Assembly (NCBI GenBank): GCA_025267735.1
Contig: CM046308.1
Coordinates: 36,321,267-36,385,266 of the forward strand
DNA length: 64,000 nt
From: Mactra quadrangularis
Lineage: Eukaryota > Mollusca > Bivalvia > Venerida > Mactridae
Reading direction: 5' to 3'
Position numbers and translations under genes: made by a program. Below the pieces are notes generated by a model. That model made no database searches, was not told the DNA's origin, and worked only from the letters and a program-made list of their open reading frames with translations. Every line of letters starts with the position of its first letter. Positions within the stretch are counted from its first letter, which is position 1. Positions 1 to 13,400 of this stretch are shown one piece after another.

Positions 1-889
1 AGCTACTGTGTCTTTTCATGCTACCAACAACATGGCAAGATTAAGTTAAAGGCAATGATAAGATTTTCTCATTATGGAATAACAAATGAGCAGTTATATT
101 TTTGTTGTACATTCAAACAGAAATTCCAAGCAGTATATAAATATGACATCCTACAGAGGGTGATAAAGCAGAATTTACACCAGAGACAACCGAGACTTTA
201 TCAGAGGTTGACATTACTAGTCAAAGGTGAATATTCCTTTCTATCACTCTCTGTAGAATGTGATATTTTTTTTATTTTACCGAATAACAAAGCTAAGAAA
301 TTGTTTACAATTTAATAGGCACAAACCGTTTAATCTTATCTGTTTTATTTGCTTCCGAACTTGAAGACGTTTTCACACCGTTTAGTTTGTTGTTTCGTAA
401 AAAGCAAGCGTCTGCGCAAGGGAGGTAACTCAAATTAAATGGCAAAATACTTGAGTCCAGGTATTAGCAAACTCCAACGCAGTAGTCTCCCGTCCCTTTA
501 AGTGGGCCGATAGGTGATGTCAAGTGGGCCGATAGGGGATGTCCTGAGGGTAACATTACAGATTGTCACCCGGTGACGTCACAAAAGGCTATATAGTAAA
601 CAAATCACATGAGGTATAATAATAACAAATATCCTCAACATACTGCTTGATCACTGTTTTTCTTAGCCTTTAATATGACAAAAATGGGACGACAAGCCCA
701 TTTGCCCCAACATTTGACCTCACATATGAAAGTTACAATTAATAGATATTTTTCAAGCACAATTTTTACATTACACAAAAGTTCTTCAAAAGTAGAACTG
801 ACATGGACACAATCATAAGTGTACATTCCTCATAATACTTTACAAAGGTGCAACAAACGTTAAAGCCATTCTTTAACTGGTGACATAAA
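1..889. other. TRPM intron, no exon recognised
   Basis: No coding stretch with TRPM similarity or paired splice signals was seen. The stretch holds a 21-bp motif (AGTGGGCCGATAGG core) in two tandem copies at about 501-544, next to a CRE-like GGTGACGTCAC at 571-581. Confidence 0.5.
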
Positions 890-1303
890 GGGCACGTTTC
901 GCAAGGCAATCGCTAGCTAGCGCTTTTTAAAAGCAATTTATTGTAGCACAAGAGGTCTACGGAACAGTTTGCTTCAAACTAGAAAATCCACGATGGCGAC
1001 TTTCTAAAACAAAAAGTTCAGAATTGAAACAAATGAAAAATATTCAAATCAATTATCACCATGATTATTCTATTTAACCGCTTTGACGAAATATATGCAT
1101 TAAATAAAATATATACCTGTATTCTTGAAAAAGAAACACATTCCCACAGGGGGGCAGCTATTTTGAAAAAATCAGAAACGTTCCGAATGATACGGCTAGC
1201 AAGAAAAAAACTTGCTACGTTTCGCTGGCTAGCGATTCAATTTGCTCGATTGTAGGAAATCGCTACTAAGCGCTAGCTAGCGATCGCCTTGTGGAACGTG
1301 CCC
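890..1303. mobile_element. MITE-like element with 36-bp terminal inverted repeats
   Basis: The left end GGGCACGTTTCGCAAGGC is mirrored by GTGGAACGTGCCC at 1291-1303. The inner halves (AATCGCTAGCTAGCGCTT against AAGCGCTAGCTAGCGATC) pair almost perfectly. The element is about 414 bp with no coding capacity; the 64-codon frame inside is chance. The target duplication is unclear, so the superfamily is not assigned. It sits in the TRPM intron 28 bp from exon 1331-1403. Confidence 0.8.
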
Positions 1304-1330
1304 AAAATTAACATGAAATAATTCAATTAC

Positions 1331-1403
1331 CATTGGCTTTCTTGTTAGGAGTAAATGAAATCCAAATAAACATTGGAAATATCAAGAACACACTGGTTAG
1401 AAT
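1331..1403 (-). CDS. TRPM: TRPM exon, hydrophobic pre-S1 segment
   Basis: The exon has 73 bp, with ATCTTTCAG|ATTC and CAATG|GTAATT. It encodes ILTSVFLIFPMFIWISFTPN, equivalent to the buried hydrophobic stretch that precedes S1 in TRPM2-type channels. It is too short for the open reading frame search, but phase (0 in, 1 out) and position fit exactly. The next exon is not in the remaining 1.3 kb of the window. Confidence 0.8.
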
Positions 1404-4400
1404 CTGAAAGATAAAAAAATCAATATAATTATAATCACACATTTCTAGTTACTGTAACATACACTGTGTTTTGATATTTCCGAATAGTGGAAAGGCCTTA
1501 TCATCAAAGATTACCATGATTTAATCACAGGCTGCAGGCATAAAGCAGTCCCTCAAAAAATTATTGTATTATGTATAGTAAAGGTATGTAACTCATCATC
1601 TCAGAAACCATAACAAAAATGACTTATCTTATTCAATAGATGTCTGTGATTTTATTTTTGGGCCGATTTCAAATCTTGGACTTATTTATCAAAGAAATGG
1701 TTAATCTTTCAATTGAATGTAGAAATGTGATAAAAACCCAATGAAGAAAGTTACTAGACATCAAACAGGGAAAAAGAGTAGGTCTGACACAATGTGACCA
1801 AATATGTACATTCTTGTTGAAATTTCATTAAAGGGTGTAACCAGCCCATGTGAGACTCGAACCTGCAACCATTTTTGGACACTGGTTTTATAATCCTACG
1901 CATGGCCTACAGCGCTACAGATACAGGATAAATAACCAAAAGAAGCAATTACTATAATTGAAGGTTAAAAATAAAATATTCAGAAAAAAATAGAAAATAC
2001 AATGATAGATTATGTACCTTAAACCAAAGAGGCAATCTAAAAACTCCCCAGTTGAGTTCTTTAAAGTGTAAATGTCCATGAAACTTCTTGGTAAGCCATT
2101 TCTGACAACTAGGATGAGCTAAGAAATGTATATATCCTGCATCATGTGCTATCTCTATCACTGATTTGTTATTAAAATCAGGAGCACGTTCTCCGAGTTT
2201 CAGATATGCTTGTAGACTTGAATCTCTCCAACATATTGCCAGAGCTCCGAGAGCCATCTCACCAAACTCTCTGAAAAAAAGGTAAACAGATTTTTCTAAG
2301 TTTTATTTAAGCTGGCGTCACACTGTCCCGAAATTGACACCCGATGGACATACGAATTTGGAATTTCTAATATCGTACGAAGATGGGCCCGAAATTGGCC
2401 GACAATCCATCTGGACCCGAAGCAAGTACGATTCCTACAGAAGGCCACTCGATCGCATCCGATCCACACACGTATGATTCTATATTTCACGCGATCGCAT
2501 CCGATCTACTCACGAAGTCACCTGAAAGACGCAGATTTTTACCAAGTTGTAACCAGCAGGACATGCGAAGGCCACACGATGGGTATACGACGTCGTATTA
2601 TGAGTATGATGTGTAAGAATGCAGTCACGAAAGCGTCACGTGACTCCCTGTCCATGTTCCTCAGAAAAACTCGAAACATGTATGCAAGAATAGCAAAGAT
2701 CTACAACGCGCCTGGATAAGGGGAGTTAATAGTTATAATTATGGTAATAAGAACAATGGGGAAGAAGACATTTTTTTCTTTTAAAAGGCTAGTATTCCAA
2801 AGACATATAACCGTCACATGCTTGCCATCCAGAGCACCACAGCATGACATATCTTTTCAAAATTCTCAGCAATGGCAGTCCACTCTTCCATTGTAGTAGA
2901 CCACTTGATCACCTCAGATACAATCTTGACTTTGCTGCCATCGCAAACTTGAACATTTGATAAAAGGGATATTGTGTTTGGAGCTACTCTGAAGTTGTAG
3001 GACAGGCTTCGATCACCGCAGGTAGGCGTCATAGAGTTTCAGTATTATGCATTATATATCCTTTGTATGACTTCATCGTAGAGGCATCTGAGCCGCCCGG
3101 CTAGCTCAGTTGGTAGCACGCAAGTCTACTGATCGAGGGGTCGTGGGTTCGATTCCCGGGCGGGGCATACGTTCGTGAAGTTTGGTCATGAAATTATTTC
3201 TACGGCCATTCTCCCTCCTACCAATGATTCTTAACTATGTAGGGCAGTTGTCAGTCAATGACGAAGTATGAGATTAGTAGTTGGTTAACAGCTAAATCCA
3301 GAGATTTATTCTTTCTAGGAGGAATGAGTATGTTGACTGACCGCCGTTATATGACCTATAAAATGTGTTGCTACAAAACAAACAAACAGTAGAGGCATCT
3401 GAGAAGTCTTGTATAGCTATAGAAGCTAGTTGTCTGGCTAGCTAAGTTGGTAACACGCAAGTCCTCTAATAGAGGGGCTGAGGATTCGATTCCCAGACGG
3501 AGCATACTTTCGTGGAGTTAGGTCATGAAATAATTTCTACGGCCATTGTCTCTCCTACCACAGATTTAAAATCATATGGGGCAGTTGTCAGCCACTGGCA
3601 GAAGTATGTGCTTAGTAAAATCCAGAGATTTAGAATTTCTAGAAACGGTGAGTCTGTTGACTGATCGCCGTGATATGACCTTAACAACGTGTTGCTGCAC
3701 TGTGAAAGCCAACAACAACATTGTTTAGAAAAAGTATCATCTTCTGTATTCATCTCTTCTAGTAGAGTACTATAGTTGCCATACGTTTGTCTTTTTCCCA
3801 AACAGCCATTTTCTGACCCTCAAAGACCCCTATTTCTGTCTTCGATTTTGTCTTCTTTTTCTTGGTTGACTAATCTTCAAACTAATGCAATTCTGCTGGA
3901 TATTAACTTGTAAGTTGTATAATAATTTGCAAATGGCCAAATATTTTGTAGTCTCAGTAGAGAGGTACAAGACTAATTAGGAAGATGGTCGGATGCAAGT
4001 CTTTATATGTCAACCATGATGCGCTTGAGCCATTTAAATTCGCTTATTCGGTCTAATGATCCTAGTGCCATCTCGATGTCATCGTACCAAAATACGATAG
4101 CGACACGGCGGTATCCCGGGGGCTTCGCGTATTCGTGATGCCTTCCTCAGACAATCGCATAACTTCTTGTTTCTCTCGTATTGTCTTCTTGAGGCGAAAA
4201 ATGCTAGATGGCACCGATGATCACACGGAATAAAGACGAATACTACACGATTGACAGGAAGGCTTTACGACGGCCTTACAATGCCCAAAATTGAGGTACG
4301 AATTCAACACGAAAATAAACCTTCGCAATGACTTCCGGCAATTTTTTAGCATGCTAAAAATTTTGCGATCGCTCACGAAGTTGTCGCCGGAGCCTAAAAA

Positions 4401-7400
4401 TTCAGCCGATGATCATACGATGGTAAAATATGCCCTCACGAATGGCGCGATCTTATAACGATCAGATCCGAATTTAAACTTTTCTTTATTCGTATGTCCA
4501 TCTTGTGCTTATATCGGGACAGTGTGACGCCTACATTAACAGGTTTCATACAGATTTTGAATTCCAGAATTCCATGAACTTTCCATGGTTGCTCACAGTT
4601 TTCCATGATACAAAGAAACACATACAGAACACAAAATGAGTACAATAATATTTTTAATTACTCTCATTTTCTCTTTATAATGCAGCCTATGATTATCATT
4701 GTTTGTACCTAGGCAAAGTTCGTACCTAACATTTAAAGTTGCAATTTATGTTTTACTTTATGTTTTTAATTCATTTTTTCTTTAAATTGAAATAAAAATA
4801 GACATGAAATAATTCTTTTCTGTGACACATTAATCTTTTTGCATGATGCTTTCTAATTTTCCATGACTTTTCCCTGATATTTTCTTAGAACCCTAGACCA
4901 CTCACCTGAGAACTAGGTCCTAAAGGGTGTCTGACACCAGACTTTATCCACTTAAATATTCAGCTGAATGAAAACTATGTGATCCCTAAAGTGGGACCAA
5001 CTTACAACTGGGGCATAATTCAAACAACCTTAGTGAACAATGTTACAGAGATGAAACAAGCCAAATTTAGTACCTGTAGACAACATGTATACGGTTTTTT
5101 GACAAGAAGACTTAAAGAAAATGTTTACTTCTGACGGACCAATGCAGAGGCGCCAGACAGACCGTCCACCATGGTTCAATTTGAGCACTTTATGCTCAGC
5201 ATGGTGAGCTAAAAAGCTTGACTCTGCAGAGATTTGACTGTATACTTACGTTGCATTATCTTCTAGCTCAGTTTTAACATGTTGTTCCATGGAATATTTA
5301 GACATCTCTCTGTTTATTCTACTACATATTAAAGCTAAACCAATAGGTTGATCACAAACATTCCATAATTTCTTAGCTAATTTATGTCTGTTCATTAATA
5401 CAGCCCATATCATCAAACAATTGATTGCCTACAATAGAAATGTTCCATAAATATCATTTAGTTTCTAATAAACTTTTTTTCCACATTAATTTTCTAAAAC
5501 ATCTAACTCAACTTATCCAGCCAATGTTATATAAGTGTATGCAAAAAAAAAAAAAAAAAAAAAAAAATGTGTAGCCAAATCAATGGAGTACCCATCTGGG
5601 GTGGCACTGTCCATAGTAGTCCTGCGCCCAGTAAGTCTCGACAGCAAGATATTGACTTAATAGATAGGTCAGCATAATTAGGCAGAATTCTTGCTAAAGC
5701 AATGCTAATGTATTAACTTTGTCGGGCCCTGATAAAAAACTTAGATGGCCCGAAATTGAAAAAACATCAGTGAAACTTCTAAATACATCACAGCACTGTC
5801 AGTTGCAATGTTTCATAAGCTATATGGAATATTTCTGTCTTTTATGTTAAAGCATGTTCTTCTTGATCGTCCAAAGCTAGCATGCATTAGGGTCTTATTG
5901 CACAAAAATAGATACGGTCAGTAATAAAAAAAATCAATTGTCAAGATTTTTCTTAATTTCTGAAAAATTACAGCCGGGATTTTTGTTAATATAAAAGGTC
6001 TGTCCATAAAATCTCAATATGTCATCCATTGTATAAAAATTTTAATTATTAAAATAACCTTTTTCTCAGCTAAAGGTGCATTCACTGTGTACATTCCTGT
6101 AGCACTCATAGATAACTCATAAGGTTCTATGAAGTCTGATATCCATGATAATTTATATATCAACTTGTTTAAGTACTCTGACAGGAAGTTGTCACCTAAT
6201 GGCTGATGTGGTAACTGAAATAAATATATATACCAATACAATATGTAATGGACAACACCTAGTTAAAGATTGTTTGTTTGTTTGTTGGGTTTAACGCCGT
6301 AGCAACACATTTTATAGGTCATATAACGGGGGTCAGTCAACCTACTCACTCCTCCTGGAAAGGCTAAATCTCTGGATTTAGCTGTTAACCAACTACTAAG
6401 CACATATTTTCGTCAGTGACTGACAACTGCCCTAAATAATTAAAAAATCATTGGTAGGAGGGAGAATGGCCGTAGAAATAATTTCATGACCAAACTCCAC
6501 GAAAGTATGCCCCGCCCAGGAATCGAACCCACGACCCCTCGATCAGTAGACTTGCGTGCTACCAAGTGAGCTAGCCGGGCAGCTTATAAATATATATACC
6601 AATACAATATGTAATGGACAACACCAAGTTAAAGAAATAGAGGTTGACCAAAATAGCATTGTGATGAACAGTCCCCCAAGAATTGAGAAACCTACGTTAC
6701 AGTTTGGTTCAGTCACTAAGTCTCTCTCAAAACAGAACTGAGCTGAGTAAGTTTATTGAGGCCCTGTGTTTCAAACAAAGTTTCTGACCATGGATTAAGC
6801 GACAACTTTTCAAACGATTACTGAATCTTCCTTTAAATACTGATTAAATGAACTGTCTATTGAAAAGGAGAGAAGTACTAAAAATAATCAACGTATCAAA
6901 CGTTAGACACATAGAAATCTGGACCAGTTCATTTTCGTGTTATCCTTGGTATGGGAAGCATGTGATGGTAAAAGATAAATTTCATTTTTTTTGCAGTGTT
7001 CTTCTTTAAAGACACAACTTATCGCAAATTTTGACATCTGTGTTGCACGCTTTTTTTCGGGCTAGATATAACGGTAGTATTTCAGTATGTTACGATTAAT
7101 GAACATACTTTCTGAGGCCCTGCAATGACTACATGAACCTAGTTCAAATGCAGTGTTGATAATGATCGTTTCATCACACACTTGAAAAATATTCATAATT
7201 GTCAATGATATTTGCTGTTTTGGGTTTGAGTTAAAATCTTTGATGCAACTGAAGTGATTTAAATCTGTCAATACAAACGGCGAGCAATCGGGTACAGCCG
7301 CCCGATTAGCTAAGTTTGTAGCTCGCAAGTCTACTGATTGAGGGGTCGTAGGTTTCATTTTAGAGCGGGGCATACTCTCGTGGAGCTTGGTTATGAAATT

Positions 7401-10400
7401 ATTTCTACGGCCATTCTCCCTACTACCAATTATTTTTAATAATGTAGCGCAGTTGTCAGTCCCTGACGAAAGTATGCGCTTAGTAGTTGGTTAAAAGCTA
7501 AATCTAGAGATTTAGCCTTTCCTGGAGTAGTGAGCCGGTTGACTGACCGCCGTGATATATAACTTATATAATGTGTGCAACGGCGTTAAATCCCAAAAAA
7601 CAAGCAATCGAGTGCTGATACCACAGTGGATAAACAATTATGTTTTTCCGACTTGTTTTATCGCCATTTGTGACCCATATATGGACGGTTTAGAGGGTTT
7701 GGTAGCCAAGTTTTGCACAGTGCAAGTACGCACTCAGGTATCAGCTCACGCTGATGAAATCTGGGGTTGCCTCGTGCCAGTCTCGCAAATGCCCTACTGT
7801 CTATGTATCTTGGATCCCTCCAAACTCCCCGATTGCATAACATAGCCAAGAAACACACTTAGAGGCATTTTCTTTATTTTGAATTCAAGATATGTCTATC
7901 TTTATTCCCTTTAGGCCACCAGTCTTAAGTGCTCATTTGTTATACATGGTGAACAGAATCATTCAGGACAATCAATAAACCCCTGAAAATGCTGTGTTCT
8001 AAGGTGGTGGAGGAAGTTTTACAACTTCAATAACAACATCCCAATTTCTGTCACGAATGAAAGACCTTAGTACTTCATGTTGATCATTTGTGACAAACAT
8101 AACTATCCTTCTTCTAGCCATTTTACTTGACTGTATTTTGTTTTATAGTAGGATAAAATGAGTTTATACAAGAGCAATGATTATTTCATAAAAAATGTAT
8201 AGTTTGCATAAACATGTATAATTTATATTTACCAAACAACCAAATTCAAAATTTACCTTTGAACGGGCCTCAATTTATTTCACCTGCCAGCAAACACGAG
8301 AAAGTCATGAAACATGTAATACTTGAAATTTTCACGACTATTATGATATAACCACTATACTACAATTTTCCTTTGATGTCCAGGATTTATAAGTTGTGTC
8401 TTTAAGTTATAGTCTAAGCACTCAGAACTGCATTTTGTTTTTACATTGTTTATATCATGTACAATATGTAATCTAATGCAGACATTTTAAAATATATCTT
8501 TAAATAAAACACTTACCACTGATAACCCTAGAACACCCTCTAAACAAACATTACAAAAAAATTCCCTGTCTTCAGCTTTCTCAAATAATAACTTTAATTT
8601 TTTATGATTTAAAAACTTATGAACTTTGACCCCTTGGGACATGAATAATTCTATAAAGTCTTCACGATCTTTCTGTAACAAAGCTTTCTGAAACATCTTC
8701 ATATCAATCTAAAACAAGGAATTATAAATAAGGATAATCTACGGTAATTAATTAAACAGAGAAATGATGTCTAATTGGGGTAAGTTAGGTTTTTACTCAA
8801 AACTTTATATGCCACATTAGTAACGTATTAATTTTCATCTGATGCAGCATTAAATGTGATCTGTCAAAGTCTAAACATAGGAACAATCATCTGATGCAGC
8901 ATTAAACGTGATCTGTCAAAGTCTAAACATGGGAACAATCATCTGATGCAGCATTAAACGTGATCTGTCAAAGTCTAAACATGGGAACAATCATCTGATG
9001 CAGCATTAAACGTAATCTGTCAAAGTCTAAACATGGGAACAATCATCTGATGCAGCATTAAATGTGATCTGTCAAAGTCTAAACATGGGAACAATCATCT
9101 GATGCAGCATTAAACGTGATCTGTCAAAGTCTAAATATGGGAACATTTCATCTGATGCAGCATTAAATGTGATCTGTCAAAGTCTAAACATGGGAACATG
9201 TCACCTGATGCAGCATTAAATGTGATCTGTCAAAGTCTTAACATGGGAACATTTTATCTGATGCAGCATTAAATGTGATCTGTCAAAGTCTTAACATGGG
9301 AACATGTCACCTGATGCAGCATTAAATGTGATCTGTCAAAGTCTTAACATGGGAACATTTTATCTGATGCAGCATTAAACATGATCTGTCAAAGTCTAAA
9401 AATGGGAACATTTTATCTGATGCAGCATTAAACATGATCTGTCAAAGTCTAAACATGGGAACCAGCTTATGCAGCATTAAACGTGATCTGTCAAATTATC
9501 AGCTGCAAAAAGGATATCAAGTTACATACTTCCTAGGGAGATTGATTGATAGATTTAAAACTTACTAGTATTTGAATTATCTGTAGAAAAACGATTAGTT
9601 ACCCTAACTTTGGTGAAATCTTGTTGAAATATTTCCCGTGCCAAATCTGGTCGATTCCAATCAATAGTAAGTTGTAAATCATTCTGTAATTGTTCGCTGG
9701 TTCCTTTAGTTTCATGTCTTTCACCTATAATTGTAACAAATAATATAAAATTACTACTTTTAAAACAAAATCTAGTCTAACAAGCTATTTGTACTTTTAC
9801 ATGTTACATGCTAAATTTGATACTCCTTTAATCTGTAAATTTGACAAAATATTATATTAGTCAAAAATAAAAATCTGTGAATTTAAAATCTGAACGTGAT
9901 TCACCAAAACTGCCATTTATCTAGTTCATTTGTATAGAATGCCCAAAACAGCTATATACTAGCAGTCTCCTTGAAACTTTGATATGCATAATGTAATGCG
10001 TTTAACGAAACCCATTATTTTAACATTTAAAAATAGTTGCTTTATTTCAACTAAAATTTCTTTTAATACAATTTTACTACCTTCACCAGTGTCATTTTCT
10101 AATTATTCAGTTAATTTCTGAAACTATTTTCTATTACATACATCAAATTTGAGTCCTATAGGCCTAAGGCAATAAAACGTAAAAAAAAAATCTCCATACT
10201 CAAAACCCAAGATCAAATTTTACTTCAAGAGTTTTGTCCAGTAAAAAAAAGGAAAAATTAAGTTTAATTTTTGACCGATATGATCAATAATACATGTGCA
10301 TCCATGCCACAACAACCATTCATACAGTAGCCACCAAAAGTTTGTAGACAAAAGAAATTTACTACAGTTTTTGAATTTTGACGATTACTTTTGTAGAAAA

Positions 10401-13400
10401 ATTATTTTCAATATATTTAAGTATGTTTTGTTATAAAATGAAAACAAATTTCATGAATGCAACACTTGATAAGATTCAGCATCTGACATAATAAAGCCTC
10501 CAAAACCATGATTATTGTAATAATTTTCCCTAACAAAGTTTCTATGCTATCTTTGTTGTCTATGTTATAATTATAATAATGATCACCAAAAAATAATGCA
10601 AAACTGCAAAGCATTTTAAAATTAACAGTTATCAAACGTTAGCTAAAAGCTATACAATGGGCCTACACTCTGAAAATGTCTCCAATCTTTTGGTGGGTAC
10701 TTTAGTTTTATGTAGACAAGCTCCACTAATAGGACCATCAACATTTGTGGTCTTAACAAGGGGTTGGTCTTATTTAGAGGCCATTCGCAATACAGCGACC
10801 TTTTTCAACTCAAATTAAGCATCAATTTTGGGACTTTAAGATCTTCAAACGTCACCACATGATTGTGCAATAACCAAGGCAGTCTTTACAGTGGAACTTT
10901 ACTGTACTATTTCAGAAATATATCTTTATGCATGTAACAAGACATAATGATTTGAGCAAAGACTTAGAGACTTTTCTTAATTTTAAGACCTTGGGCCGTA
11001 AACACTATAGTATCAATAATTGAAGAAATCAAATTAGTTAAGACTAATTACATAAAAATGTTAACATGATTTTTTAAGTCACTAGAAATTTAATGCCCAT
11101 TGGTTTGGATATATGGTTAAACTGTGAATATCAAATATCATATTTGATGGGTAAGCATAAAACCAATCTATGTTTTTTCTTTACTAACTTGTAGTTAGAC
11201 CAGTTTTGCGCTGACCCAACAAGATAATTTACAGGAAATAATTCATTATCACACTAAGTGCATGCCAAATCTGTTAGTCATACCTAAAATTTAGTACAGG
11301 GACAATCTCGAAAATAGGATAAATAAAAACAGTTTAATATGTGTGCCAAGACAGGGACATTATACAGTAAATACTATGAAAACTGGACCTTGTTGGGACA
11401 GGGCAAAAAGTCCAGTTTTTTCAGAGGGTCCAATTATCTGAGCTTTTACTGTAAAGGTGTTCCTTTCACACAGAATAAAGTCCTTATTAACTAATGTAAG
11501 ATTTGAACAGTCAACATTGAAGATTCATCTGACATTTTATAGAACACTTATAAGTATACATGTATATACAATAACATAAATATTGTATTTATATGCAAAA
11601 AATACATTTGTCCAGGCAAAACATACACGTAGATACAGAAACATGCATGAAATAAATTACAATTTCCAATGGTTATCAATTTTTACAAAAATAAACATAC
11701 TCAGTCACTAGTCATTTTTGCGCCTCACGTTAATTTCAATTTACATATTAATACAAGAAAAATCTATTATATATTGAAATCATTGACAAAATTTAAATAT
11801 GGGAGAAAATGGAAACAGTGACACACTTTTCAATGTATACAAAATAAGGGGATATACACACACAAACAATGTCTCCATAGGTTTTTAAACTTAATTAAGA
11901 CTATTTTATTTGATTGAATATGAAGAAAACACTTAGGTAAAATTATCATTTTTCATTATTAAATACATACCATTTAAAAACATTATAATTACATCAAAGT
12001 TAGTTTGGAATATGTTTGCTAATTCCTATATCCTCAGCATGGGGAATCACGTGACCTATATGGTTCCTAACACAGCAAAAATGACTACCAGATCAACAAA
12101 TTTAGATGAAAAAGACAAGATAAATGTCATTTATACGTAACCGATTTTTATCAGACCTAGTGCAGTCTAAGCAGCACAAAATTCTCTTTCTAGCATAACT
12201 CCAACCCCACAACGACTCTAGATTTCTAGATTATCTCGAGGTTTTAAACGAGTCGAGAGATTTTTGGAAGGACAAGGTAATCTAGAAAACTAGAACTGTT
12301 GTGGGGTTGGAAGAACAACCACTAGTAAGAGAATTTTGTGCTGCTTAGACACTAGGTCTGATAAAAATTGGTTACGTATAAATGTCATTTACCTTTTCTC
12401 TTTCATCTAAATTTTTTTATCTGGTCGTCATTTTTTCTGTGTTAGGAACCATATAGGTCACGTGATTCCCCATACTGTATCCTTTAAACTTACTTTTTGT
12501 CTTAAATGTTCTTAGTTTTATATTTTCAAAAAATGTAGATCAGCATATGGGCATAACACCAGTAAAATACAAAGGTTATTTTGACGAGACAGAAATACAG
12601 AAATCCCTCACAATAGTCAATGGTGTATGGCAATAGGAAGAAATCGCATTGATGACTCGTGCAACACATAAATAGGAGGGAGTTGCCAAAGACAGACCCA
12701 AAAATTTTTATAACTACATGCATTTTCTCAATGAACCTAGACTGCATATTATGTCAAGTCCAACAAATGTCATATATTGTTTCCTTATAACCATAATCAA
12801 ATTGCAGTTCATATATTTGTTGAATTGTATATGCAAAGAGAATGTGTGATATCACAAATGTAAAAAGTTCAATGGCACTTCAAATAAAAAGATCTAATAA
12901 TTCAATTATTTATTTTAAAATACATGTAAAAAAAGCTTCAGAACAAAAGGGCTACAGTATAGAAATAAAATATTTTAAAGTAGGATAAGGAACAAATCTT
13001 CACCAAATATAAACAATACTAATCACTAAATGTGATTATATACCCCAATAGGTCTTTGTCAACAAGTTGGAATCAAATCCGTAAAATAGGTGCTGGGAAA
13101 ATGAGTGGACAAGATTTTTCATTAAAGGGCCATCACTCTGCAAACAAGAGCTGTCAGTAAAGACAACATGATCAACTAAGTAAGTATTTGTCACATGAGA
13201 TGTGGTTGATGATAAGGAACATACATATTTTAATAATTGAAAATATAACCTTAACAAATTTAAAGTAAAAAAATACTATTTTCGTTAAAGAAAATTTTAA
13301 GTTAAGGGGAGACAATTTTGAAAAAAAAAGTATTTGGAGTTTTGAACCTTGTCACATGAGATGTGGTTGATAATAAGGAACATATATAATATACGCAAAG

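Larger units (their letters stand above)
2314..4531 (-). mobile_element. Decayed PIF/Harbinger DNA transposon with nested SINEs
   Basis: The ends are inverted repeats: GGCGTCACACTGTCCCG at 2314 and CGGGACAGTGTGACGCC at 4515-4531, followed inside by a second paired block (GATGGACATACGAA and TTCGTATGTCCATC). A minus-strand Harbinger transposase relic lies at 2765-3032 and two SINEs are inserted at 3093-3388 and 3431-3720. Boundaries may be off by a few bases because no clean 3-bp TWA duplication was seen. Confidence 0.78.

Noticed and set aside
2383..2719. Two overlapping plus-strand open frames in the Harbinger relic
   Set aside because: They could be the remains of the second Harbinger gene, but no Myb/MADF-type motif was visible and both overlap each other.
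3093..3165. tRNA gene
   Set aside because: A and B boxes are present, but the sequence is the head of a dispersed SINE with target duplications and a SINE body; the cloverleaf is incomplete.
7552..7858. Overlapping open frames of 97 and 66 codons
   Set aside because: They are on opposite strands over the same GC-richer block and partly in a SINE tail; no splice phase fits the TRPM gene.
8836..9497. CRISPR array
   Set aside because: Units are contiguous 52-bp tandem repeats without unique spacers, in an animal intron.
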